Below are positions 19,722 through 30,589 of a stretch of DNA of 64,000 nt, in pieces. Position numbers and translations under genes: made by a program. The number at the start of each line of letters is the position of its first letter. The stretch's first letter is position 1. The stretch covers positions 24,732,552 to 24,796,551 of the forward strand of contig OX463832.1 in the NCBI GenBank assembly GCA_949825045.1, in the 5' to 3' direction. The notes under the pieces were generated by a model. The model was not told the DNA's origin. It worked only from the letters and a program-made list of their open reading frames with translations, and made no database searches. The DNA comes from Argyresthia goedartella. Taxonomy: Eukaryota; Arthropoda; Insecta; Lepidoptera; Argyresthiidae.

Positions 19722-20190
19722 TTAGGGTTCTTTACCCGAACGGTGCCAAACGGGACCCTATTACTAAGCCTCCGCTGTCCGTCTGTCCGTCTTTCCATCT
19801 GTCCATCCATCCGTCACCGGGCTCTACCAGATCAACTGAAATAGGTAGAGAGCTGAAATTTTCGCAAGCACTATGAGCTTATTCCACCCGCCCGTGTGCA
19901 TATTGTATGGGAGCTACCATGTTCAGAGTTTTGCGGTAATAACCGAGTATGCCATGTTATAGATGATATTAAGAGATACTATAACGAGAAGTTTGAAAAA
20001 AAAACATTTGTCCCGTTTTTTAATAAACTCAATAAATGTGTTTGATTTGTGAGACAGGTACCTTAAATAATCAAGCTACTCAAAAACAAAAAAAACTGTC
20101 CTAGATATTTACAAAATAACCCCCAATAAAAAATTTCAACCAATTCGATTCAGTGGTTTAGGCTCTAGAGCTGAGCAGCCATCCATTTTG
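19722..20190. repeat. Dispersed 'tagggttc..ccctatta' repeat, copy 3
   Basis: tagggttctttacccgaacg, gccaaacgggaccctatta and a long run of ctgtccgtctgtcc match the copies at 2985 and 11861. The downstream part is AT-rich. Confidence 0.55.
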
Positions 20191-20594
20191 AGGTCTTAAA
20201 CACAACCTATTAACTTTTCAGTAAAATTATAATATATTACTCTCACAGCTGTTGTTTGGACTGTAGCTGTTTTTTGAATTGTTAAACTCCCAAATCTCCG
20301 CCATTTCGAAAAAAATCTAAAAACTGCACTTTTGCTCAATGCCAAAATGGAGGCGCTTCGTTCGCTAGGTCAATAATTCTAAGGCTCGTTAAATAAGTAT
20401 TTCTTGAAAATTTATTACTTTAGTTTGTTTATGGAAAGAGAGCTTAGTATGATGCCTAGCAATCAACAATGATCGCGCCTATTTGATATAACACGGTTCT
20501 TTTTTTCTCGATACATAACGTTCAATCATGACAGTTTCACTTCGACAGTAGTGTTCGAGAATTATACATCGCGCTCTGGGACTAGATTTTCACA
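20191..20594. other. Upstream region of the unrecognised gene
   Basis: No open frame. The stretch before the start codon at 20595 would hold the promoter; no TATA box was assigned. Confidence 0.3.
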
Positions 20595-20644
20595 ATGGCT
20601 GAGATAGTGAATACCATGACGATTTTCTTGAGTGGTGATCTATG
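20595..20644 (+). CDS. Candidate first exon of the unrecognised gene
   Basis: CACA-ATGG is an ideal insect start context. The exon reads MAEIVNTMTIFLSGDL and meets a donor CTATG|GTAAAT. Phase 2 matches the acceptor GGCAG|C at 21692/21693, keeping the long exon in frame. A second combination (donor AGTG|GTGATC after 20634 with acceptor CAG|GC at 21688/21689) also keeps frame, so the exact junction is undecided. There is no transcript evidence. Confidence 0.45.
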
Positions 20645-21294
20645 GTAAATACTGTTTTACGACCTCACCAATATCATGGATTTGTCACGTCACGTACTTA
20701 TTTTAAATCTCTTACGAATAGGAAAAACTCTTAAGAGCTTAGAAGATCAGGGTCCGGACTGAATTATGTCCCCTGCCTGTACCCTCCCTGTCTTAAAATT
20801 TTCCCGTCAAGTCATGTCTTGTTCCTGCCTCGCAATGTAACTTTTTGGTGGATTGTATTCTGTCCCTAAACTACAAGCTTATTTATTTTCCAATATTTTT
20901 TTTACTGTGAACGTAGAAGCGAAGTATTATGCAATTGGCTAGTGATTTATGAATTGATAGGCTACAAAAATAATCTCATTTGGCGCGCAAAATTGAAGTG
21001 TTTTTTTACTGTTCATTTTATGACCGAAATACAAGAACGACATTGCATTGATAAGACTAAATAAAACTAGTAACAAGCAAAAGGTTATTCGAAAGCAATG
21101 TACTTTGCCATACTTATTCAAATATACATCATAGATTTATGTAAGTTTAGAGTTACACACCCTCATTTACAATAAATACCAAGTTGCTCTGGTCTGTCTA
21201 GGCCAGTCTGTCAAAAATCTTTATTAGATTACATTCTAACATGAAAGGAGATTAACGAAACAGATTTGCAAAGCGGGTATGAATAGAGCCGTAT

Positions 21295-21648
21295 ATATGT
21301 CACCGTAAGATTGTCAAAACCGTTAGTTTATAAACTAACGCTTTCGTTTGTAAACTATCAACAAATTGTATACCAGATCGACAAGGCTTAGAATTTACGT
21401 TTTTTTGTTCTTACATGTCAACTTAACACGGAGTCTTCACCTAAGCTACCGCATTGTTTGCCCTGGTATTTCCTTTACAATTTAAGTTGAAACCAGTTCA
21501 CAATTTAACGATTTATTATAAACTAACGCGTCATATCGTCACCAGAATGGTACAGTTCACAATTCATCGATAGTTTGTAAACTAACGAGAGAGAAAACGT
21601 TAGATTGTAAACTAACGGTTTTGACAATTTTTACGGTGATATATATAT
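21295..21648. repeat. MITE with about 45-bp inverted ends
   Basis: Left end tcaccgtaagattgtcaaaa then ccgttagtttataaactaac; right end the inverse (gttagattgtaaactaacgg, ttttgacaatttttacggtga). TA-rich flanks would suit a TA-type duplication. It sits inside the putative intron of the unrecognised gene, ending about 40 bp before the acceptor. Non-coding. Confidence 0.8.
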
Positions 21649-21688
21649 AACGATGAATGCTCCTCAAACAAATGTTTAACTTTTTCAG

Positions 21689-22908
21689 GCAGCAAAAACG
21701 TTAACTCAGACTCAACCATAGCCTTAAACGGAATGGTTGACTTGGGGCCGGACTGGAATAAACTTTCAAAAGATATTCGACACAGATACAACAATTTCTC
21801 ATTACGACTGAGACCACACCGAACCGCTTCCTTGGAGATAAATAGGTCACAAGAACAGAATAATGTTTCATCGTGGAAAATTGAAGGCCTAGACATATCA
21901 ACACAAAAACAATACACAGAGCCACGCAGGATAATAGAGCCAAGTTATAACAAACAGCCATTACGGGGACCACATAAAGTTTCCGAAGATCAGAGACTTA
22001 TGATATTTATGTTACAAATCCACAACAGGACAATCGACGTTTTGAGATCCCTCAAACAAAATACTGCTGATTATATGATCAAAAAAAGATTGCCTCACAT
22101 TGCAAGAAAATATCAAAATGCTTATAAACAATTTGTACTAGAAAACCAAGATACCAGCATCAAGACAACATCGGGAACTCAAAAAATTGTTTTGAACATT
22201 ATCAATACTTCTTCGAGTATTCTGAAAAGACTTATTAATTATATGCTTGTTAAAACAGCTGCCTCCAGAACACTGACGGGTGATGTTAAAGAAATGATCC
22301 AGGAGGCTATAAACAATGAAACAGATCACGAATATGCTGCAGCATGTAACATGTTCCACGTTTGTCGCAGGCCTAAAACTATAAGTGACTACATAGGGGA
22401 TGTTCTAGGACAGGTATTGAAGAACGACAACGACAAAATAAAGACATTTTCCGAAGCAGCTGTGGAAGCTCTAAAACAGGCAAATTTACAAAGATTAACC
22501 ACAAAGCCCGTAAGAGAAAAGTTAGAGAAATATTTAGATACGTCACACGCACATAGTGCAGCGGATGTGAAACTTAAAGTGCAATTAGTAAGAAACGCAG
22601 TCGTAAACAGAAACAAGCCATTTGTTGGTTTGCGTGGTTATCCAAATGTGAATTTGTTTTGGACACTTGCAAACCTGGAGAGTTTGTTTGATATATTAGA
22701 CAAAAACATACCCATTGACGAAGCTACCGCTTTGGAATGGAATGATTTTCTTATCCTCACCAAGGAATGGACTTCAAATTCAAGAAATGACATTGATGAA
22801 ATAGTGCGTTCTATCATCAGGACTTTCGAAAAGAGAATAAATTCAACATGGGATGAAAAAACGTGCGCAACTTTTAGAGAGACCTTGTCAAAAATGTTTC
22901 AAAATTAA
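21689..22908 (+). CDS. Unrecognised protein-coding exon, about 400 aa
   Basis: A single long frame, open from the acceptor tttttcag|GC to TAA; the first ATG inside it is at 21733 (391 codons). The protein is hydrophilic and mostly helix-forming, with no signal peptide or membrane segment. Visible pieces include LGPDWNKLSKDIRHRYNNF, VSEDQRLMIFMLQIHNRTID, VLGQVLKNDNDKIKTF, PFVGLRGYPNVNLFWTL and a C-terminal WDEKTCATFRETLSKMF. I recognise no domain, catalytic motif, zinc ligands, RT, transposase or gag signature. It lies alone between repeats, with an AATAAA about 130 bp past the stop (near 23039). It could be a lineage-specific host gene or a domesticated element ORF. The frame itself is clear; the function is unknown. 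Confidence 0.7.
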
Positions 22909-23440
22909 AAATGGTTAAACATATATTTTACTAGTGTCTCAGTGAGCTGAAATTTTAGTTTTTTTCATTATGTTTCAACCTTACTACCCCGACTCCTTGA
23001 ATTTTATCGGATGAACAATCGGTATCTTTATAAAAAAACAATAAAAACAAATAACTCGCCTGCATTTTATGTCAATACCACATACAAAACTTATGAATCC
23101 ATCTGGTTACGTGCATGGAATATGAAAACCGCTCCAATAAGTTGGTAAACTACATTTGTGATCTTAAATCCAACGTATTGACTTTTCACTAAAATTATAC
23201 AGCTTAAGTCACTTTCACGGTCTCCACAAATCCAACGACATCTCATTTGTCAAGCTGTTTGTACACTATATCAAAGCTTAAACCTACAGGTTTGAACTTT
23301 TAGATAGAGATTTAAGTTCATATTTTGTTTCAGCGAATATATTTTAAATATAATTTTATAAATAAACTCAAAAAATAAAACTTTAAAAAAATAGTATGGA
23401 CTGCTATTATTGTGCTGTCTGTATCGCTAAAACACCAATT
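22909..23440. other. Downstream of the unrecognised gene; dispersed repeat
   Basis: Contains aataaaa near 23039 (possible polyadenylation signal) and, at 23075-23165, a copy of the 'ctggttac..gcatgga' repeat also at 3205-3295 and 23950-24015. Confidence 0.4.
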
Positions 23441-23449
23441 CAATATTTC

Positions 23450-24254
23450 TAGGGTACCGTTTATTAAAAAATAAATTATCTCGGATCACTAGTGTGTCCG
23501 TCCTATATTCTGTAAAATCATGATAGCTGTGACAGCTGTCATCAAAATCACGCCTATCAAGTACCATATTTTTGACGGTAAAATGTATAGGACACAAATA
23601 TCATACTTTATAGGTGAGTAGTGATACCCTAGGGTCATCGTTGAACAAGACAAGTTATCTATCTTGAAAAAATAAATTGATAATATACTAGTGTGAGAAA
23701 TAAGAATTATTAGGTAATTTGACTTTGATGATGATTTTTGCTGCGAACCTATATTACAAGAATAAAAACGTACAAAAAGTACCTTTTATTTGATTTCATT
23801 GAAACATTCAGTTACATATAGTCGTAAAATCGATATTTATATCAAGTTATTCTCAGTTATAGTCATGTCTTTACTTAAATATTACATTAAAATTAATTAA
23901 AAAAATATGGTTTAAATAAAACATGGGGCACCATCTCTTTCATTTAAATGCTCCTGGTTACATACGCGGAGTATGAAAATAGCCGCACCAACAACTTTGT
24001 AAACTGCATTTTGCTATCTTAACACACAGGAAAATTAAAGGTACCTAATACCCATGCAAGAAACATTAGTCCCAATCACACTTGACCGTTTATTGCCTTA
24101 TGAAGTCTTGCAGGCTCTTCAGTACAATAATTGCATTTCATAGACAAGTTCTCAAGAGACATATCCTTTCGCTCCCCCTCATAAAGCTGCTTTCTGCTTG
24201 TTACTATATATTTGTAAAGTATGGGCATTCTTACTTGGCCCACAATGTAAATGG
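23450..24254. other. Repeat-derived AT-rich spacer
   Basis: A diverged 'agggtaccgt' repeat start at about 23452 and the 'tggttacatacgcggagtat' repeat copy at 23950-24015. No gene seen. Confidence 0.35.
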
Positions 24255-24577
24255 TCCACAACTGGCCCTATATACATATACACACATCAACACTGTCTAG
24301 GGATATTAGATTTTTGTTTGCATTTCTTAGTTTTTCAGAAAAACTACTCAGAATTAGGAAAAAGTTTATATGTGGAATTAAAACTCCTTGTTCCATTTTC
24401 AAACGGACATTGAAAAAAAAATAAAAACTTATGAAAACAAAAGAAAGCGCGGGAACACGCATTTGATTCAGTTTACAGTGCTAGTTTTGTGTTGAGATTT
24501 ATTTAGAAAAACATTAATTAACTAACTCTATCAATTGTTTTGGTGATTTTTACTGTTTGTGTCATCTTGTTGGTGCC

Positions 24578-24928
24578 ATGCAACGTCGACATCTGACGAG
24601 AGACGAGATGATAAGAGCGGTAGGAATGTTGGAAGCTGGCGCTATCCAAAACGTTGTTGCGGAGACCCTAGGCACCAGCCAGAATGTGATATCAAGGCTC
24701 TGGTCACGTTATCGTGATACTGGGGAAGTGGCGGAACGGCATGCTGGCAGAATTCGGGTGACCACCCCTAGAGAGGACCGTTTTCTCCAAAATACCGCCA
24801 GGAGAGAACCTACTCTGACGGCCATGGAAATGGTACAGAGGCTCCAACAAGAGCATCAGCTGTTGGTTAGCGACCAAACTGTCAGAAGAAGGCTACATGA
24901 AGCTAATCTTCATTCTCGCAGGGCAATT
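24578..24928 (+). pseudogene. Tc1 transposase, N-terminal part (interrupted)
   Basis: From ATG at 24578: MQRRHLTRDEMIRAVGMLEA begins a paired-like helix-turn-helix DNA-binding region (AETLGTSQNVISRLWSRYRD, then TVRRRLHEANLHSRRAI). The frame is intact up to the insertion point. Continuing after the inserted LINE at 25666 gives a protein of about 342 residues, the family's usual length, so the LINE is the only obvious break. Confidence 0.85.
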
Positions 24929-25647
24929 GTCAATTGTCAATTGTAAGACGGGCTGGTTTCGGCAACTCGACGACGAAAGCGCCTATTTTGCGTGTGGGTG
25001 GGAATGCGACATCATTCGAGCCAACCCAACTCCTCCAGGAACGCCAGTAGGCCCTTTACGTTACCGACTATCCCTGGAAGGTCCCTCGATTGACCGAGGT
25101 GTTTAGCCCTGTAGTCCGCTACTCCTGTGCACTCCATGAGGACGTGAGCAGCCGTTTCTTCTGCCTCCAAGCAGGCTCTGCAAAGGGGGCTGTCGGTAAC
25201 ACCTAGGACATATAGATGTTTGTTAAAGAAACCATGGCCAGTAAGTGCTGCAGTTACCAGTCGCAAGCGCGGCCTACTAAGTCGAAGCAAGGTCTTAGCC
25301 AGCCTAGCGCTAGGGGACGGCAAGGCCAGCTTAGCCTGCCTGCACTCCTCATGGTTTGTCCGAAGAGTGGCATGATCATTCCTGGTCGACTCTCTCAGAA
25401 ATGAGCGTACCATCTTGAAGGGAAGAGGGATGATAGGTTCGGGACCATACGCTGTCAAGCTAGATCCTTTACGCGCCAACTCATCCGCTGCATCGTTACC
25501 TCTTGATCCGCTGTGTCCTTTTATCCATTGAAGGATTACGCGGTTGTGTTGACATACCTCCATTAGTCGTTTGTGACACTCGTAGATTAGCCCTGAGTTA
25601 ATAGTGTTGCTATTTAGGGCTTGTAGGACGGCCAGGGCAGGGCAGGG
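24929..25647 (-). mobile_element. 5'-truncated LINE fragment (RNase H end) inside the Tc1 gene
   Basis: This 719-bp insert is flanked by an exact 18-bp duplication, cattctcgcagggcaatt (24911-24928 and 25648-25665). In minus sense it ends with a short tandem tail of the caattga type, as in target-primed LINE insertions. The minus frame 25650-25012 encodes an RNase H end (QWIKGHSGSRGNDAADELAR), a Cys-rich motif (CRACLEAEETAAHVLMEC) and a final LEELGWLE. The C-terminus of the large LINE at 52573 (ELGWLK) is close, so both belong to one RNase H-bearing family (I/R1-like). Confidence 0.9.
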
Positions 25648-25665
25648 CATTCTCGCAGGGCAATT

Positions 25666-26343
25666 CGTGTTCCTGCTTTGCGACGAGGCAATCGCGGAAG
25701 GCGACTATTGTGGGCCCAAGAACACGTGTTATATAGTGATAGTGAACAATGGTCGACAGTGCTCTTTACGGATGAGTCTCGGTTTGGATTTCATCCAGAT
25801 TCGCGAAGAACACGAGTTTGGAGAGTTCCAGGCAGGGAAAGCCGGCTCCAGCATCCACAAGAGGTTCATTCGTACCAAGCAGGAACAATCATGGTATGGG
25901 CAGGAATTCGTATAGGCGCGCGAACCGACCTCGTTTTTGTAAGAGACAACATGAATGCTCAGAAATACCGTGATAAGGTGGTGGAACCTGTTATTATTCC
26001 GCATAGGGTGCAAATCGGCCAGCAATTCGTACTCATGCATGATAATGCTCGTCCACACACTGCGAGGCTGGTATCAGCCGCACTTCAAGACAACGACGTT
26101 ACGGTAATGAGATGGCCTGCGCAGTCGCCCGATATGAATCCCATCGAACATGCGTGGGACATGTTGCAGCGAAGGGCTATGCATGCCCTTCCTCCAAATC
26201 TGGCCACAGAAGAGCAACTTTTCTTGCACCTGCAACGAACCTGGGAACGCATACCACAGCAAGACATCGACACCTTAATTCACAGTATGAATAACCGATG
26301 CCAAACTCTTATTAACGTGAGGGGTGGCAACACTGATTATTAA
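25666..26343 (+). pseudogene. Tc1 transposase, catalytic part (interrupted)
   Basis: Contains the DDE core: FTDESRF (first Asp), VLMHDNARPHTA (second Asp) and QSPDMNPIEHAWD (Glu), with 34 residues between the second Asp and the Glu (DD34E, the Tc1 spacing). The WAGI and WPAQSPD blocks are also typical. It is open to TAA at 26341-26343. It cannot be translated as one protein while the LINE remains in place. Confidence 0.9.
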
Positions 26344-26636
26344 GAGTTAAAATGTCTCACTTTAAGTTGTTTTTTAAAATAAAATTATCCATTTTATTCA
26401 TTAATTTCATTCGTAGACTTAGCACCATTTTTAGTCTCTTTGTTATTTTATTTAAAAAAATATTTGAAGATCTAAAATGTTTTTTATTTCTATAATTAAG
26501 TTGGGCATTAACTGAGGTTTAATTCCATATATACTTCTCTGATCAAAATATTTATAGTTTATCAAAACATTTAAGAAATACAAAATATCCCTAGACAGTG
26601 TTGATGTGTGTATATAGGGCCAGTTGTGGACATTAT

Positions 26637-26639
26637 ATG

Positions 26640-26691
<52 letters not shown>
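26637..26691. repeat. (TA)n microsatellite at the Tc1 right flank
   Basis: About 25 uninterrupted TA units directly next to the right Tc1 terminus. Confidence 0.9.
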
Positions 26692-26696
<5 letters not shown>

Positions 26697-27240
26697 AAGT
26701 ATGTAGTTGTCAAAGTTTACTCGAGTTCGAGTTAAATCTTATTCCGCCTTCTACCGTGGCCCAAATGCACCGAGCACGTCATAAAAGAAAAATCGAAAAT
26801 GATGGAGCTCGATGGTCTCTAAAATCAAATGAATGAAATATATTTGTAATTTGTTACCTACGGCTAAAGCTAGAATATCCTCGATTAAAGCCCAAAGTAG
26901 GTATTTACGACTTCGGGTCTGTTTCGTAAGAAGCCTATTTTCATTCTCAACCTTACTTTCAACCATGCTACAACGAGTTTCGTTTATGAGCTACAACAGG
27001 TACATCTATAAATCGATGGATTTACCCGAATGCCATTTTGTTACAAAATAACATATTTACATCACTAACAATGTCATAGTAAGCATGCAATGATCGTACA
27101 AGTTAGAGTCCTAACATGGAAGTTTTAGGGCTCTATTTCTAACGGAAACTACCCTACAGCTGTCAACATAAGAGTTCGAGATGGAGCCAATTATTTTATT
27201 TTTGATCTGACAGCCGGACACCATAATACAGGCCGCGCCA
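26692..27240. other. Intergenic, no gene seen
   Basis: AT-rich; open frames of about 70 codons without family signal. Confidence 0.35.
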
Positions 27241-27269
27241 TGTTTCTCTGTTTCTCTCTTTCTCGTTTA

Positions 27270-27690
27270 GGGTAAGATAAGGGAGTTGGACTTAAAATCT
27301 GGCCTCCGGCTTTCACAGGTAAGGGTGTTGTTACGTGATAGGACTGTTTCACGATTACAATGATACCATTGACATCACAAGGTAACTCAATATTCTAAAG
27401 TATACCCTTAGTGCGAAACCTGTATTGTTGGTTAGAATGTTAAGTGCAACCAGAGCGGAGCGAGCTTGCTGGGGACAGCTTGGGTTACTAAGCTGAAATA
27501 TGAATTTAGTGTCTATAAGTCAGTAGAATATGATTTTTCGTAATTTTATTACATAATATGATTACCCTGGTGATGATATTAGTATCATTGTAATCGTGGA
27601 GCAATCCTCTATCAACTAAAACACCCTTACAACTTAAAGCCGGAGGTTGGATTCCAACTTCTAACCTAATGTAGAGGTGAGAGAGAGAGA
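27270..27690. repeat. Inverted-repeat element, about 0.4 kb
   Basis: Left arm cctccggctttcacaggtaa, gggtgttg, cacgattacaatgatacc; right arm in inverse (gatattagtatcattgtaat, aaaacacccttacaac, aagccggaggttgg). Related hairpin at 12990-13160. No open frame; probably a non-autonomous DNA element. Confidence 0.65.
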
Positions 27691-28021
27691 GAGGCGATTG
27701 GTGACAACTCGCTCACAGTCAAAGAAACTTGGCGCGTACTGCATTATGTTTGTGACTCAACTACATGACTCAGGATAAACGAAAGTTGACGAAACTCTTT
27801 TCTGAGGTTTGTCATGTGAGTTAGATAGAAAGGGAAGAATATGGTGGATGATGGCTGATGGGTGAACGAACACAGAGACTAGAGTACATTATTATTACAG
27901 AAACTCAGTTGCCCCGTACTCCAAACAAAACGAACGACATTATTTTTTTAATTGAAGAGAACCTACCTATAAAATTTACACGTGTTGATTGGTTGTATTC
28001 TAGTTCTACTAAAGTATATTA

Positions 28022-28107
28022 ATTATCTCAGTTATTAGATAATTTATCTGGTTGGTTGCTGTCGGTCGGTTCGTCTTCGCCGCAAAAATAGCAAATAGTC
28101 GTGGATC
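28022..28107 (+). promoter_or_regulatory. Presumed start-site region and 5' UTR of the HINT3-like gene
   Basis: A tcagtt initiator-like element (consistent with the arthropod TCAGTY) lies at 28028-28033, about 75 bp before the start codon. No TATA box is at the right distance. Call by position and one motif. Confidence 0.3.
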
Positions 28108-28306
28108 ATGTCCACCGCACCGGAGAGATCTAGTTGTATATTCTGCAACATCGTGAATGGCCTGGAAGCCACCGAGTTGCTGTATGAAGACGAAGATGTA
28201 TGCGTATTTAGAGACATTAAACCTGCCAGTCGCTTCCACATACTGACCGTCCCGAAACGGCATATTGAGGATGTAAGGGCTTTGAAGCCGGCTGATAAGG
28301 AACTTG
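28108..28306 (+). CDS. Hint3: HIT-family nucleotide hydrolase (HINT3-like), exon 1
   Basis: MSTAPERSSCIFCNIVNG opens with the CIFC block typical of HIT proteins, followed by ELLYEDEDVCVFRDIKP and HILTVPKRHI, the central strands of the fold. The donor CTTG|GTAATG ends the exon in phase 1; it joins in frame to 29313. The whole gene has three exons and encodes 139 aa, right for HINT3 (adenosine 5'-monophosphoramidase, which hydrolyses AMP-NH2 and AMP-lysine-type bonds). It is the only complete host gene in the window, and intron 1 holds a MITE. Confidence 0.9.
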
Positions 28307-28402
28307 GTAATGTAAACTTATAACCTGATGATAACCTTTGAATTGAACTTTTAAATACGTGTTAGACGCCTTTCACGCGAAAGAGGGGTATCCAGAGACT
28401 AA

Positions 28403-28991
28403 CACCCATATTCTTAGTTGTTTCCTTAGAGCCCCCTCGACTCAAACTTAGCCAAGGCCTTAAGGAACTTCTCAAAACCACCTTCAAAACGATATTCACA
28501 GTCATAACCTCGACCTTAGTTCGAGTTTCGTCAAAACATTCCAATGGACTTTAAGCGTCGCGTAAATAACGTAGAGTCAGGTATTTGTACGGATCATCAA
28601 AAAAATGATCAATAAACTCTTCAAAATCTTCTTTGTCAAACATTTTTAAGAACAAATACGGTGTTACCACAAAAAATGTTAAACAGCGGTTAACCTCACA
28701 ACAAATGTCAAATCTCATACGTTTTCGTTTTTAAACAAGTGTTGAACATTCGTTTATTTTTTTATGGTAAGGCCCATAATGTTTAAACTTGGACGACAAA
28801 GTGCGTTGAATGCATCATTTACAATTTTGAGGATGCCTTAAGGCTGTTCGTGAGGTACCTTGAGTTTGACAGTTGATTCCTCGACTCGAATTAGGGAATC
28901 GCTCAAGTTGAGGAGATATTTATCAATTAAGCATACAAATTTCCTCAAGTGAGGTCGAGTCGAGTGGAGGAAATGACTAAGAATATGGGTG
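28403..28991. repeat. MITE with TAA target duplication in HINT3 intron 1
   Basis: Ends cacccatattcttagt and its inverse (actaagaatatgggtg), flanked by TAA on both sides (28400-28402, 28992-28994). A 3-bp TAA duplication suits the PIF/Harbinger type. 589 bp, non-coding. Confidence 0.75.
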
Positions 28992-29312
28992 TAAAGCCCT
29001 CAAGATAGAACTATTATCTTGATATTGAAGTTTTATGGTAGGCCATTAAACAAGCCCCACTCACTTAACTGCTGAATAATGCAAATAGATGAATATATAT
29101 CTGTCAATAAGTTGCGGTAAATGCGGCAGCATCAGGAAGTAGATGAGGCTCCGGGCTGGAGAAGAGTGTTAAAGAAAGGGCTTACTTACACCTACCATGA
29201 TACCTATGTGATGAAATATAGTCTAAAAAACTTTCAGTTCCAACTTACAAAATTACTAAATAGAGTTTGTTTCTAAATATTCTATTTCTGTTACATGATA
29301 ATTTAATTCCAG

Positions 29313-29506
29313 TCTTAAAAATGCACAATGTCGCTACAGAAATGTTGTCCAAAAATAATCTACCACTAGACAACGCCAGGTTTGGCTACCACTGGCCTCC
29401 ATTCCGGTCCGTCCACCATCTTCACTTGCATACCATAGCACCAGAGACGGAGATGGGGTATATTGGACGCTTAGTATTCATGAAAAACTCCTATTGGTTT
29501 GTGTCG
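29313..29506 (+). CDS. Hint3: HIT-family nucleotide hydrolase (HINT3-like), exon 2
   Basis: The acceptor aattccag precedes 29313, and G|TC completes a Val codon with exon 1. This exon carries the catalytic histidine triad SVHHLHLHTIAP (H-x-H-x-H) and FGYHWPPFRSVHHL just before it, the signature used for AMP binding and hydrolysis, plus MGYIGRLVF, the C-terminal strand of HINT3-type proteins. The donor TCG|GTAAGT leaves phase 0. Confidence 0.9.
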
Positions 29507-29939
29507 GTAAGTCAGTTTTGAGAGGTTTTCAATATTTTTTCTGTTTTAGTTCAGAAGATAGAAAACTGCACCTTTTAACAAATCTGTTGAGTTCTGAAGC
29601 CATCAAAAGAATCTAAGTAACAAATAAACAAACATACTAAACTCGCAGTTTAAACTCTTACAGCCCTTATCCAGTTGCCCTATAGTAGGTTTAATCTTCA
29701 AACTTGTCTTTTCAATTAGGCTGTTTTAAAGCCTAAAGTATTAACCCTGTGAATCTGTTTACTGTTCGTTAGTTATACATTTTGTGCAAGTTTATTTATA
29801 AAATGGTTGATAATAAGATATCACTTACTGTGAAATAACATAATATCCAATATTGTATTTATAATACTGTAGTGTGATATTGTAAGTAAATAAAAAATCT
29901 TGTTAGTTATTTACTTATTAATGCTCCATTTTATTTCAG

Positions 29940-29966
29940 AAGGACTATGTTGAGTCACTACTATGA
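29940..29966 (+). CDS. Hint3: HIT-family nucleotide hydrolase (HINT3-like), exon 3
   Basis: The acceptor ttttatttcag precedes 29940; the exon reads KDYVESLL then TGA, giving a natural short C-terminus after FVS. Found by splice phase, too short to be seen as an ORF. Confidence 0.8.
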   Translation, partial: KDYVESLL

Positions 29967-30129
29967 TTGTCAACGATCATCATCAATCATTTGATAATGA
30001 CAACAAATGATGCATGAAGAAAGCCGCGACAGCCATGTGATCACTAAGTGATATCAACAATTTTTGAGTTTAGAAGTTTATAATCACAGATACAGATATA
30101 GTATTATTTATTATGGTATATTTAGTTAT

Positions 30130-30500
30130 ATTATATGGTCGCCCGAGCGAGCGAAGGGCTCCATTTCGACAAGATAGGAGGCTAATTTTGCTTTCCTCTG
30201 TCTCTATGTCTGTGTGTCTGTCAGTTCCGGTCTAGGGGGCCACAGTTTTCAAGCGATCCTCACAAAGCTTTGCAAAAGTGTTCCTTGAATTTTCCGAGAG
30301 CTTTTCTCGATTTTCCCCTCGGGGGAGTTATGACGTCATTAGTTTTTTGTAGGGGTATCAGATTGACGGGCTTCATGAGCCAATTCTTTTCTAAAAATCC
30401 AAGAAATATTTTCAAAACATACCAAGTTTGGACTCGAAGTAGGAGACGGATTAGTAAAGAGGATCTACTCTCATGGTCTGTAACCATGAGAGTAAGTGAA
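30130..30500 (+). repeat. Dispersed repeat, 'gcccgagcgagcgaaggg' type
   Basis: Starts with gtcgcccgagcgagcgaagg and contains 'tctgtctctatgtctgtgtg' and 'tttcccctcgggggag', a pattern I associate with repeated non-coding elements in moth genomes. Both-strand open frames here are by-products. Confidence 0.4.
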
Positions 30501-30518
30501 ATAGACTAACTATTTTCG

Positions 30519-30575
30519 GTCAGAGTGTCGATAAGGGGGCGGAAGCCCCCACTTGTAAAATATTAAAAAATTATA
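30519..30575. repeat. Copy of the 12791-12957 repeat core
   Basis: gtcagagtgtcgataagggg then gcggaagc matches the unit duplicated at 12816-12855. Confidence 0.6.
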
Positions 30576-30589
30576 ACTTTTTGAGGCTC

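Larger units (their letters stand above)
24255..26631 (+). mobile_element. Tc1-type DNA transposon, interrupted by a LINE
   Basis: Inverted ends of about 50 bp: gtccacaactggccctatat at 24255 and its inverse (tatatagggccagttgtgga) near 26611-26630, both continuing into caacactgtctagggatatt. Between them is a Tc1 transposase gene split by an inserted LINE fragment (24929-25647). Without the insertion the element would be about 1.64 kb, a normal Tc1 length. Confidence 0.85.

Noticed and set aside
25604..25915. Plus frame spanning the LINE/Tc1 junction
   Set aside because: It is out of frame with the DDE core that runs at 25666-26343.
26637..26691. Regulatory TATA elements
   Set aside because: Simple (TA)n microsatellite beside a transposon end.
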